From Gammaproteobacteria bacterium (GTDB lineage: Bacteria; Pseudomonadota; Gammaproteobacteria; Arenicellales; JAOTYS01), in assembly GCA_029861795.1 (NCBI GenBank), contig JAOTYS010000088.1, positions 1 through 12,827 on the forward strand: 12,827 nucleotides of DNA, read 5' to 3'. Below the pieces are notes generated by a model, which did no database searches, was not told where the DNA came from, and was given only the letters and a program-made list of their open reading frames with translations. Shown piece after piece: positions 1-6,864 of this stretch. The translations under genes and the position numbers were made by a program. Each line of letters starts with the position of its first letter. Position 1 is the stretch's first letter.

Positions 1-1
1 A

Positions 2-1012
2 CGGATATGGACCGGCTTCCGTCGTATTCAAGTGGAATGTGTTAGCGCCGAATCGTTGCCCAATCTGATTACTGACTTGGTAGGGGGGGGCCGTCGCGAG
101 TTCCCCGATGTTGACTGCGTCAGCATTGCATCCGTTGACCTGGAGTACGAGATCTCGCGAATCCTGGCCGTAGACGACGAGGCATCAAGCCTGGACGGGA
201 AGTTCTTGATTGTTAGCAAAGAGAAGCTCGAACAGTTACTTCCTGATACGACAAAACCGTGGCTTGGTCCCTGCTCTGCAGATATCCAGTCGACATTGTT
301 CCCAGGTTACGACAAGCCGCTTGGATCCGTTGCACTCGCGCCATTGCGCTTAGGTGATGAGCTGATCGGCTGTCTCAACCAAGGTAGCCGCGATCGTCGC
401 CATTTTTCCGCAGGCACCGCAACGGAGTTGCTCGAGCACCTCGCCTCGATCGTTGCGATGTGTATTCAAAATACGGTGAACAAAACACGACTCGAGCGTC
501 ATGGGTTAACCGACCCTTTGACCGGTGTGGCTAATAGACGTCAGCTAGAGCGTCGGCTATTGGAGGAGATCGAACGCTGGCAACGCCATGGCCACGATCT
601 CACTTGCGTGATGATTGATATCGACCATTTTAAGAAGGTGAACGATTTGTATGGTCACAGCATGGGCGATCGAGTGTTGCAGGATGTAGCAAAAACCTTG
701 GGTCATGGCCTACGTTCAAGTGACATCTTGTCACGCTACGGTGGTGAAGAGTTTCTGTTGGTACTACCAGAGACAGCGCTAAAGAAAGCCACAACCATGG
801 CAAGACGTTTGCACCGTAGACTGGCACAACTGAAATACACGACCGACCACACCGAACCACTTGGCATCACGGTGTCCATTGGCGTAGCAGCGATCGAGCC
901 CGGCACGTCACAATCGTCTGAACTATTAGCACAATCCCTGATCGAGAGATGTGATGCAGCGCTTTACCAGGCCAAACGTACTGGTCGCAACAAGGTCGTG
1001 GTTGCTGGATAG
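2..1012 (+). CDS. Diguanylate cyclase, DUF484/GAF-like sensor plus GGDEF domain, 5'-truncated by window edge
   Basis: This protein makes cyclic di-GMP from two GTP. The C-terminal GGDEF domain starts around the DPLTGVANRR motif near base 512. It carries an intact GGEEF signature at bases 740-754 and an RxxD (RSSD) inhibitory I-site five residues before it, so an active, product-inhibited cyclase is expected. The N-terminal half resembles the DUF484/GAF-like sensory fold, for example IGCLNQGSRDRRHFSAG. No membrane segment is visible, so it is probably cytoplasmic. A GTG at base 32 could start a 326-residue product, but the frame stays open to the window edge and the GAF-like domain lacks its usual N-terminal helix. 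I therefore read the gene as partial, beginning upstream. A run of eight G lies in the coding sequence at 83-90. The next gene follows 41 bp later on the same strand. Family call is sure; the sensed ligand is unknown. Confidence 0.9.
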   Translation, partial: RIWTGFRRIQVECVSAESLPNLITDLVGGGRREFPDVDCVSIASVDLEYEISRILAVDDEASSLDGKFLIVSKEKLEQLLPDTTKPWLGPCSADIQSTLFPGYDKPLGSVALAPLRLGDELIGCLNQGSRDRRHFSAGTATELLEHLASIVAMCIQNTVNKTRLERHGLTDPLTGVANRRQLERRLLEEIERWQRHGHDLTCVMIDIDHFKKVNDLYGHSMGDRVLQDVAKTLGHGLRSSDILSRYGGEEFLLVLPETALKKATTMARRLHRRLAQLKYTTDHTEPLGITVSIGVAAIEPGTSQSSELLAQSLIERCDAALYQAKRTGRNKVVVAG

Positions 1013-1040
1013 ACGGCTCACTACTCATGATATCAGCAAA

Positions 1041-1046
1041 AAGGAG
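1041..1046 (+). promoter_or_regulatory. Ribosome binding site AAGGAG setting a GTG start
   Basis: AAGGAG lies seven bases before the GTG at 1054. This selects that GTG over the upstream in-frame ATG at 1027, which has no comparable site. Homologues of this family, as I recall them, begin close to this point with a similar MSYV-type N-terminus. Confidence 0.75.
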
Positions 1047-1053
1047 AACCTCT

Positions 1054-1740
1054 GTGAGCTATGTTATCCCCTTTGGAGAACCCCCAACTCTGGACGTCCT
1101 TGGAACAGACCAGCGTTTCCCGGTTCGTCGAATCTATTGCGTGGGTCGAAACTATGCCGATCATGCGATCGAGATGGGACACGATCCCGACGCAGAACCG
1201 CCATTCTTTTTTCAGAAGCCTGCCGATTCAATCCTACCGAGCGGTGGCGACTTTCCTTATCCGCCTATGTCCAAAGATGTGCACTATGAAATAGAACTGG
1301 TCGCCGCTCTGGGCTCCGGGGGAACCGACATTCCTGCGGAAAAAGCGCTCGAGTGCGTCTTTGGATATGCTGTTGGCATAGATATGACGCGACGTGATCT
1401 GCAGGCTGAAGCGAAAAAAATGGGTCGCCCATGGGAGGTCGGAAAGGCTTTCGATTTTTCCTCCCCCTGCACCCGAATTCATACTGTGCGACAGCTCGGC
1501 CATCCCTCCACCGGCGCAATTTGGCTTAAAGTAAACGGCGACACACGTCAGCAATCGGATATTTCGCACATGATCTGGAAAACGCCCGAAATCATCGCGC
1601 ATTTGTCGAGACTATTTACCCTGGCCGCGGGGGACTTGATCTTCACCGGCACGCCTGCTGGCGTCGGACCCATCGTGCCGGGAGATCTCATTCAAGGCGG
1701 GGTGGAGAATGTCGACGAGATCAAGATTCAAGTGGCGTAG
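1054..1740 (+). CDS. Fumarylacetoacetate hydrolase (FAH) family protein, fumarylpyruvate-hydrolase-like
   Basis: Members of the FAH family hydrolyse or decarboxylate C-C bonds of diketo acids using Mg2+ or Mn2+. From the GTG at 1054 the product is 228 residues, the compact single-domain size of YcgM/NagK-type enzymes. Visible signatures are RRIYCVGRNYADHA near residues 25-38, the metal-binding E-x-E in YEIELV (79 and 81), the Asp of GIDMTRRDLQ (110), the Lys in WEVGKAFD (131) and TGTPAGVGP near 198-206. The N-terminal half most resembles fumarylpyruvate hydrolases, but no gentisate dioxygenase or maleylpyruvate isomerase is present here. An acylpyruvase or oxaloacetate decarboxylase role is therefore equally possible. 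The protein is soluble. It lies 41 bp after the GGDEF gene and is convergent with the following SDR, with a hairpin between them. Confidence 0.9.
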   Translation: MSYVIPFGEPPTLDVLGTDQRFPVRRIYCVGRNYADHAIEMGHDPDAEPPFFFQKPADSILPSGGDFPYPPMSKDVHYEIELVAALGSGGTDIPAEKALECVFGYAVGIDMTRRDLQAEAKKMGRPWEVGKAFDFSSPCTRIHTVRQLGHPSTGAIWLKVNGDTRQQSDISHMIWKTPEIIAHLSRLFTLAAGDLIFTGTPAGVGPIVPGDLIQGGVENVDEIKIQVA

Positions 1741-1758
1741 ACCACCACTTCTTACCGG

Positions 1759-1774
1759 CGTCATCAAGATGACG
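1759..1774. terminator. Perfect 7-bp hairpin between convergent genes
   Basis: CGTCATC and GATGACG flank a two-base AA loop, in the 45-bp gap between the converging FAH and SDR genes. The position fits a bidirectional terminator. However, neither strand has a U-rich tail, so intrinsic termination is doubtful, and the hairpin may only protect mRNA 3' ends. Confidence 0.35.
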
Positions 1775-1785
1775 GCTGACTACGG

Positions 1786-2529
1786 CTAACCTGTCGGCAC
1801 TACCACCAGCTGCGAGATCACCACATGGGGCGGTTGCTGTAGCGCAAATACTACGGTTCGCGCAACGTCTTCCGGTTGCAAGCTGGTCCCATGTTGTTGG
1901 TAGAACTCCTTGGCCTTGACGGCATCGTCCCAACGGGTTTGCGCAAATTCGGTGCGCACCAGTCCAGGACAAATTTCGGTGACTCGTACACCCGTGTCCG
2001 CGTAGTCCATACGCAATGATTCACTAAACCCATGTACCGCGTGCTTGCTACCGGAATAAATCGTTCCAGTGGCGTATGGTTGAAAGCCTGCTGTGGAACC
2101 GATGTTGACAATATGACCGCTATCGCGCTGCAACATGCCTTCGATCACTTTACGAGTTACCCGGATGAGTCCAATCACATTGGTCTCGATGATGCTTGCC
2201 CATTGCGCCATCGTGCCTTGGTCAAAACGTCGGCGACCGCCCACGTCATGCCCGGCATTGTTAACCAGAATATCTATTTCATCCCAGCCGCGGGGTAGAC
2301 GATCGTACAGACTATCTACTGAGTAATCATCGGTCACGTCCAGGGTGACCGCACGGGCGGTGTCGCCTAAGCGCTCAGACACCGTATTAATTTGATCGAG
2401 GCGACGTCCAGAGCAGATAACCCGACAGCCAATGTCAACTAGGGCTGTTGCCGTAGCCGCACCAATGCCGCTGCCGGCACCAGTAACCAGTGCCGTGGTT
2501 CCTGGACGTGGATATGCTTGCGCTGTCAT
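1786..2529 (-). CDS. Short-chain dehydrogenase/reductase, YdfG-like classical SDR
   Basis: This is an NAD(P)-dependent oxidoreductase of 247 residues with a complete classical SDR active site. The cofactor motif TGAGSGIG is at 16-23 and LDVTD (adenine pocket) starts at 63. NNAG is at 90-93, the catalytic Ser at 145, and YSGSK supplies Tyr158 and Lys162. The basic SGRR at 40-43 after beta-2 suggests NADP(H) preference. The ICPGLVRTEF segment and the C-terminal VISQLVVVPTG are typical of the YdfG group, which oxidises 3-hydroxy acids such as L-serine or 3-hydroxypropionate, so a hydroxy acid or related alcohol is a plausible substrate. An AAAGGGAA SD-like stretch precedes the ATG. The gene is divergent from psuG, with 68 bp between their starts. 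Family call is certain; substrate is inference. Confidence 0.92.
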   Translation of the reverse strand: MTAQAYPRPGTTALVTGAGSGIGAATATALVDIGCRVICSGRRLDQINTVSERLGDTARAVTLDVTDDYSVDSLYDRLPRGWDEIDILVNNAGHDVGGRRRFDQGTMAQWASIIETNVIGLIRVTRKVIEGMLQRDSGHIVNIGSTAGFQPYATGTIYSGSKHAVHGFSESLRMDYADTGVRVTEICPGLVRTEFAQTRWDDAVKAKEFYQQHGTSLQPEDVARTVVFALQQPPHVVISQLVVVPTG

Positions 2530-2532
2530 GAT

Positions 2533-2555
2533 CAGCTTCCCTTTTGGTTAAGCTG
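2533..2555. promoter_or_regulatory. Inverted repeat in the SDR-psuG divergent gap
   Basis: CAGCTT (2533-2538) and AAGCTG (2550-2555) form a perfect 6-bp dyad with an 11-base spacer. It overlaps the SD region of the minus-strand SDR and lies upstream of psuG, so it could be an operator or an mRNA hairpin. A repeat this short can arise by chance. Confidence 0.25.
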
Positions 2556-2597
2556 CGGCATGATACGCGATATGGACTACCCGTGAATCATCGACTA

Positions 2598-3512
2598 ATG
2601 GATGTTTTAGATGTTCGCTCTCCTGTCGCCGAAGCAATGGCCCACGGGAAAGCCGTTGTGGCGCTGGAATCCACAGCCATTTCCCATGGCTTGCCGTGGC
2701 CTCACAATATTGAAACCGCGAGCGCGATGCAGCAAGCCATCCGCGAGGAACGCGCCGTGCCCGCAGTTATTGGCATCAGTGCCGGGCGCATTTGTGTGGG
2801 ACTCACTGATGCCGAGCTCGAACGCTTCGCAAAAAACGAAGACATCGAAAAAGCCAGCCGACGCGATCTCGCCGCGTTATTGACTCAGCGCTGTGATGGC
2901 GCCACCACCGTAGCGGGCACACTGACCTGTGCCGCCATGGCAAACATAGACATTTTTGCTACTGGTGGAATCGGCGGCGTACACCGTGGCGCAGAGACCA
3001 CGCTCGATATCTCCGCCGACCTCACTGCATTGGGTCGTTACCAACTTGCGGTGGTGTGTAGCGGTGCCAAATCGATTCTGGATTTACCAAAAACGTTAGA
3101 AGTATTAGAAACAGAGGGGGTGACGGTTGTCGGCTACCAGACAGACAGCTTCCCCGCATTTCATTGCCGCGACAGTGGTCTTGCAGTGGACTATCGCGTG
3201 GACACCCCAGAACAGGCAGCCAAGCTAATTGCCGCAAACCGTCAAATTTGCGGGGCCGCGTGCGTACTCATCGTCAATCCAGTTCCCATTGATGCGGCAC
3301 TCGGTCTTACACAAGTCGAGCGATGGATCGCGCAGGCGCTTACAGAGGCTGAGGCGGAAGGAGTCAGCGGCAAAGACGTTACCCCATTCTTGCTGGAGCG
3401 CTTGAGCGTCCTGAGCAAAGGTAAAACGCTACGAGCAAACAAATCGCTGCTGCGGGACAACGCCCAGGTCGCGGCGCAGATTGCGGTGGCCTTGGCTGGT
3501 CTTGAGTCATGA
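2598..3512 (+). CDS. psuG: Pseudouridine-5'-phosphate glycosidase
   Basis: PsuG reversibly cleaves the C-glycosidic bond of pseudouridine 5'-phosphate, giving uracil and ribose 5-phosphate, which salvages modified nucleosides from RNA turnover. The 304-residue product matches the family length. Recognisable elements are LESTAISHGLPWP (Glu24), EKASRRDL (Lys85), TGGIGGVHRG (His129), DISADL (metal Asp141), SGAKSILDLPKTLE (Schiff-base Lys158) and VNPVP. All sit about 7-8 residues earlier than the E. coli enzyme's numbering as I recall it. The ATG at 2598 is preferred because homologues begin shortly before the VALEST motif; a GTG at 2583 or TTG at 2544 would add residues with no family counterpart. 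No strong SD is visible. The usual partner, pseudouridine kinase PsuK, is absent from this window. The gene is convergent with the enolase-superfamily gene. Confidence 0.93.
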   Translation: MDVLDVRSPVAEAMAHGKAVVALESTAISHGLPWPHNIETASAMQQAIREERAVPAVIGISAGRICVGLTDAELERFAKNEDIEKASRRDLAALLTQRCDGATTVAGTLTCAAMANIDIFATGGIGGVHRGAETTLDISADLTALGRYQLAVVCSGAKSILDLPKTLEVLETEGVTVVGYQTDSFPAFHCRDSGLAVDYRVDTPEQAAKLIAANRQICGAACVLIVNPVPIDAALGLTQVERWIAQALTEAEAEGVSGKDVTPFLLERLSVLSKGKTLRANKSLLRDNAQVAAQIAVALAGLES

Positions 3513-3545
3513 CAAAACGTACCGGCGAGAACATCTTGTAGGGCT

Positions 3546-4715
3546 TCAACGTCCATAGCCCGCTTGTTGGTGACGCGCAAGCGCGTCCCAGTCGATATCG
3601 ACACCCAGGCCCGGCGCATCGGGTAACACTGCCCGCCCACCGTCTATTGAAATCCCATCTCGTACGAGTGCCTCTTTACCCCATTCGAGAAAAGATTGAT
3701 GACCCTCGCAGTCTACTGGGTAATGATCGCGACACACTGCAGCGATATGACACACCGCGGTGTCTCCCACAAGGGTGTAGGGATTGGTGTCCACGCTTAC
3801 ACCGATTCCAGCGCTCTCACATATGGCGATTGTTTTTGCGGCTTCAAAAAATCCTCCAAGGCGATTCAGCTTTAACACAATACGGTCGCATGCTTGCATG
3901 CGTGCAATCTGTGACATTCTTTGTGCCGACCAGACCGACTCATCCAGAATAACCGGTACCCCACCTTGTGCCCGTACGTGGCGGGTACCTTCTAAGTCAT
4001 CGTAAGGCAGAGGTTGTTCTATGGAGAGATTGTCGTAGTGGGCAAAACGACTCAACGCGCTGACCGTCCATGCAGCACTCACCCATCCTTGATTGGCGTC
4101 CGCGTCAACATAGACATTTCGTGGGGTCACATCCAGCGCCGCTTCGAGCTTAGCGAGTTCAGATAAAAAATGCGTTCGGCTCCAACCCTTACCTAACAAC
4201 ACGTCTCCCACCTTAACTTTCAGTCCGGTAAAGCCGAGGTCGACAAAGTGTTTACACGCCGCTGCCATTTCTTCTGGGGTCTTATGATAGAGGTTAGTTA
4301 GAAGCTCAAATTTACGACGATACCCACCACCTAGCAGCATATGCACTGGCACGCCTTGTGCTTTGCCGACCAGGTCGTACAACGCCATATCCACACCGGA
4401 GCGGGCGGTACGCCCTCCTGGCATGCCACCGCCATAGGCGGCCTCCATCAAATGATGACAATGCGCGAAGTTCCGTGGGTCTTGTCCACAAAGCGCTTGG
4501 TCATAAATTCGAAGGCATTCATCGATTTGCTCGACGGTCTCACCCAGATACCATTGTTGACTCGATGCCTCCCCCACACCGTAGTCTCCGGATTCCTCCG
4601 TCACTTTTACTATGAACGATGGCAACTTACTGGGCCACACGTATTCGTCTTCGACCCACGCCTCCTTTACCGCCCTGGGATAGAGCCGAAACGCCTCAAC
4701 CTTCGCTATTTTCAT
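3546..4715 (-). CDS. Enolase superfamily enzyme, muconate-lactonizing/mandelate racemase-like
   Basis: Enolase-superfamily enzymes abstract the proton alpha to a carboxylate, using Mg2+, to racemise, dehydrate or cycloisomerise acids. The 389-residue product has the alpha+beta capping domain (about 1-130) and then the barrel. Barrel residues visible are LKVKVG with the K-x-K base Lys168, metal ligands in DADANQGW (Asp206), SIEQP (Glu233) and LDES (Asp258), and LKLNRLGG with Lys282. A Lys on both faces places it in the muconate-lactonizing subgroup (cycloisomerases, dipeptide epimerases, acylamino acid racemases, betaine racemases). The segment VDTNPYTLVGD near 308-318 is not the MLES-type strand I expect from well-known members, so specificity is open. 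GAGG lies eight bases before the ATG. The gene is divergent from the SDR/triple-RidA pair, suggesting shared control and possibly a shared pathway. Confidence 0.9.
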   Translation of the reverse strand: MKIAKVEAFRLYPRAVKEAWVEDEYVWPSKLPSFIVKVTEESGDYGVGEASSQQWYLGETVEQIDECLRIYDQALCGQDPRNFAHCHHLMEAAYGGGMPGGRTARSGVDMALYDLVGKAQGVPVHMLLGGGYRRKFELLTNLYHKTPEEMAAACKHFVDLGFTGLKVKVGDVLLGKGWSRTHFLSELAKLEAALDVTPRNVYVDADANQGWVSAAWTVSALSRFAHYDNLSIEQPLPYDDLEGTRHVRAQGGVPVILDESVWSAQRMSQIARMQACDRIVLKLNRLGGFFEAAKTIAICESAGIGVSVDTNPYTLVGDTAVCHIAAVCRDHYPVDCEGHQSFLEWGKEALVRDGISIDGGRAVLPDAPGLGVDIDWDALARHQQAGYGR

Positions 4716-4791
4716 TTCATATGCCTCAACTTCGTGTGGCCATGCTCGTAGGTAGCGGCATCATACTCTCAACATTCAAGGTACGGGAATC

Positions 4792-4831
4792 GATCTTAGA
4801 TCAACAGACGAGCCGGCATTCATTCTCGTCT
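4792..4831. promoter_or_regulatory. Two adjacent inverted repeats in a divergent promoter region
   Basis: The 164-bp gap between the enolase-superfamily gene and the SDR gene holds an 11-bp palindrome, GATCTTAGATC (4792-4802). Three bases later there is a 7-bp dyad, AGACGAG (4806-4812) and CTCGTCT (4825-4831), around a 12-base spacer. On the minus strand a possible -10 box, TATGAT, lies at 4760-4765 without a good -35. On the plus strand TTCATT (4819-4824) and CATGAT (4842-4847) are 17 bp apart and overlap the dyad. The arrangement fits a regulator site controlling both directions, but no regulator gene is adjacent. Confidence 0.35.
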
Positions 4832-4879
4832 CGGCACCTGTCATGATATGGTTGCCCCCCAACGAAGACCATACCAGCG

Positions 4880-5638
4880 ATGAACGACAATAGCCTAAGG
4901 TCCGTTTTGATCACCGGTTCGGGCAGCGGCATCGGTGCGGCCATCGCTCGCCGTCTAGCGGGTCCCGGCACAGGAATCGTAGTCCACGCACATCATAATA
5001 AGACAGGATGCGAACTTGTCGCCGAAGAGCTCCGCAAAAGCGGCGCCCAAGCGGTGATTTCCTTAGGGGATCTGGGTGATGACACCACCCCTGGAGATCT
5101 AGTTGATTGCGCGGTGCAAAGTTTCGGCGGGCTAGATGTGCTCATCGCTAACGCCGGCTTTCCAATACCAAAATCTTTTGGCGAGGCTGATAGTAACGAT
5201 CTTAATCAATGCTACAAGGTGATGACCGCTGGTTTTTTTCAAATGGCAACGCACGCGCTGCCGTATCTACGAAAGTCAGATTGTGGCCGGGTGGTTGCCA
5301 TCAGCACTTTGAATGCCCATGTGTTTCGGCCGACCTATCCGGTCTATCCCGCTTCTGCCGCCGCCAAGTCCGCCGTTGAAGCTCTGGTGCGCTCTCTGGC
5401 AATACGGCTTGCAGCGAACCAAGTAACGGTCAACTGCATCGCGCCTGGATTGATAAAAAAGGATCCCGATACCCCTCAGTTTTATACCGAGGAGGAGCAT
5501 CATCAGCTTCTCAGTCAGGTCCCCCTAGGACGCATGGGAGAGCCAAAGGAAGTGGCAGCACTGGTCGCATTTCTCGCGGGCCCCGACGCCGCATACATCA
5601 CCGGACAAGTCATCCATATCAACGGCGGCATCGTGTGA
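4880..5638 (+). CDS. SDR family protein with non-canonical active site
   Basis: The Rossmann fold is clear. TGSGSGIG (12-19) and ANAG (90-93) bind cofactor, VNCIAPG (184-190) is conserved, and the C-terminus ITGQVIHINGG is FabG-like; length is 252 residues. The catalytic tetrad is odd. Where classical SDRs have Asn in the alpha-E helix, this protein reads VMTAGFF (Met115). The Ser position reads IST (Ser142/Thr143). The usual Tyr-x3-Lys is YPASAAAK, so Lys163 is preceded at minus four by Ser159 and the nearest Tyr (156) is seven residues away. I recall an SDR subgroup with FPASAAAKAG at this place, so this is probably a divergent lineage rather than a mutation. It may use another catalytic residue or have a binding role. 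The stop overlaps the start of the triple-RidA gene. No strong SD is seen before the ATG. Confidence 0.88.
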   Translation: MNDNSLRSVLITGSGSGIGAAIARRLAGPGTGIVVHAHHNKTGCELVAEELRKSGAQAVISLGDLGDDTTPGDLVDCAVQSFGGLDVLIANAGFPIPKSFGEADSNDLNQCYKVMTAGFFQMATHALPYLRKSDCGRVVAISTLNAHVFRPTYPVYPASAAAKSAVEALVRSLAIRLAANQVTVNCIAPGLIKKDPDTPQFYTEEEHHQLLSQVPLGRMGEPKEVAALVAFLAGPDAAYITGQVIHINGGIV

Positions 5639-6819
5639 AAAGACACTACGTGCCGTTTGATGACTCATGGCGGATGCCCATCGATGTCACCGTCAGCCGA
5701 GCGGTACGCGCAGGTGATCTGATCTTCACCTGTGGGCAAGTCGATCTGGATAAACACGGTCAGCCTCAGCACGCCGGCGACCTAGTGGCGCAAACGACCT
5801 GCGCAATGCGTCATTTGTATAGCGTGCTCGACCACGCCGGTGCACATCCTCAAGATATCGCACATCTGCATGTCTTTTATCACAATGATGGTAACGTGGA
5901 TGAAAGGGAGTACCGTTGCGCTGTCGCCGCAACACTGCACAACCACCCATCTCCGGTTACAGTGTTCACGCCGCTTCCCTATTTCTTCTATCCAGGCGTG
6001 GAAGTAGAGATCGACGCCATCGCCATTCGTTGCGATGCCAATATTTCTGCAAAAAAGCAGACGTTTCCCGGCGCAGTACAGCACGATGATTTGATCTTCG
6101 CCGTCGGCGAGCCTACTCGCGATCGCACCGGAAGAGTTAGCGATCCAGACAATCTGTTAGGCCAGACTGAACAGGCACTGGCGACGGTAGAGGAGCGGCT
6201 CGCCGAGTGTGGCGCCCACTTCAATGATGTGCTTAAGATCACAATTTATCTGAGTGACCTCGGGCAACAGGCAATATCCTCTGCAGAGAATCTCATTGCA
6301 GCACACTTTGCCGAGTCGCGCCCCGTATCCACCACTGTGATACTGGCTACCCCAGGACTACCAGGTGAGACGATCCGGCTGGAGGCCATCGCGGTGCGTG
6401 CGGGAGGCGAAGAAGGTGCGCAAAAGGTCTATTTCAACCCAGAGCAACACTGGCAAAGATCAGAAACGTTGCCGTATTCCCAGGCAATCCGATGCGGTAA
6501 TCTAATGTTTATCGGTGGACAACTCCCTCTGGACACAAGGGGCAAGGTACTACATCGAGATGATCTTGCAAACCAAACACGAGTGGTAATGGAGTACATG
6601 GGAAAACTCCTTCACGGTACCGGTGTCGACTTCAATCAAGTGGTCAAGGTGAACACTTATTACACCAGCTCGGGCGACCCTGCGGAGCTCCACACAAACC
6701 TGAAGATTCGTTGCGCTTACTTCACTGACCCCGGACCTGCCTCCACTGGGATCCCGGTGCCTGGGCTGAGACCAGATGGCGCGATGATCTCGGTCGACGC
6801 AATCGTTGTGGCAACTTGA
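5635..6819 (+). CDS. Three fused RidA/YjgF domains in one chain
   Basis: RidA (YjgF/YER057c/UK114) proteins are normally about 130-residue homotrimers with ligand sites between subunits; the best known hydrolyse reactive enamines/imines. This 394-residue chain contains three copies: about 5-132 (AGDLIFTCGQ to VEIDAIAI), 138-254 (HDDLIFAVGE to IRLEAIAV) and 264-392 (CGNLMFIGGQ to ISVDAIVV). The Arg that E. coli RidA uses (Arg105, in PARS) is replaced in each: Pro107 in HPSPV, Ser232 in RPVST and Ser370 in GPAST. Deaminase activity of the Rid1-3 type is therefore unlikely, and other chemistry or ligand binding is expected. The GTG start overlaps the preceding stop as GTGA, implying translational coupling with the SDR. 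No signal peptide is seen, so it is cytoplasmic. The domain reading is confident; the function is unknown. Confidence 0.9.
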   Translation: MKRHYVPFDDSWRMPIDVTVSRAVRAGDLIFTCGQVDLDKHGQPQHAGDLVAQTTCAMRHLYSVLDHAGAHPQDIAHLHVFYHNDGNVDEREYRCAVAATLHNHPSPVTVFTPLPYFFYPGVEVEIDAIAIRCDANISAKKQTFPGAVQHDDLIFAVGEPTRDRTGRVSDPDNLLGQTEQALATVEERLAECGAHFNDVLKITIYLSDLGQQAISSAENLIAAHFAESRPVSTTVILATPGLPGETIRLEAIAVRAGGEEGAQKVYFNPEQHWQRSETLPYSQAIRCGNLMFIGGQLPLDTRGKVLHRDDLANQTRVVMEYMGKLLHGTGVDFNQVVKVNTYYTSSGDPAELHTNLKIRCAYFTDPGPASTGIPVPGLRPDGAMISVDAIVVAT

Positions 6820-6836
6820 AACGAATCAGTACGAGT

Positions 6837-6856
6837 GCAGCGGCTTAAAAGCCTGC
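6837..6856. terminator. Weak hairpin between convergent genes
   Basis: GGCTT and AAGCC pair around AA (6842-6853), extended by GCA/TGC across a two-base bulge. It lies in the 45-bp gap between the triple-RidA gene and the converging ChaC gene. There is no U tract on either strand, so terminator function is only suggested by position. Confidence 0.25.
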
Positions 6857-6864
6857 AATCGAAT

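Noticed and set aside
2544..2597. Earlier TTG or GTG starts for psuG
   Set aside because: No SD and the added residues have no counterpart in the family.
5635..6819. Nucleotide-level tandem repeats within the triple-RidA gene
   Set aside because: The similarity is visible only at the protein fold/motif level; the DNA of the three domains is fully diverged, so no recent duplication is supported.
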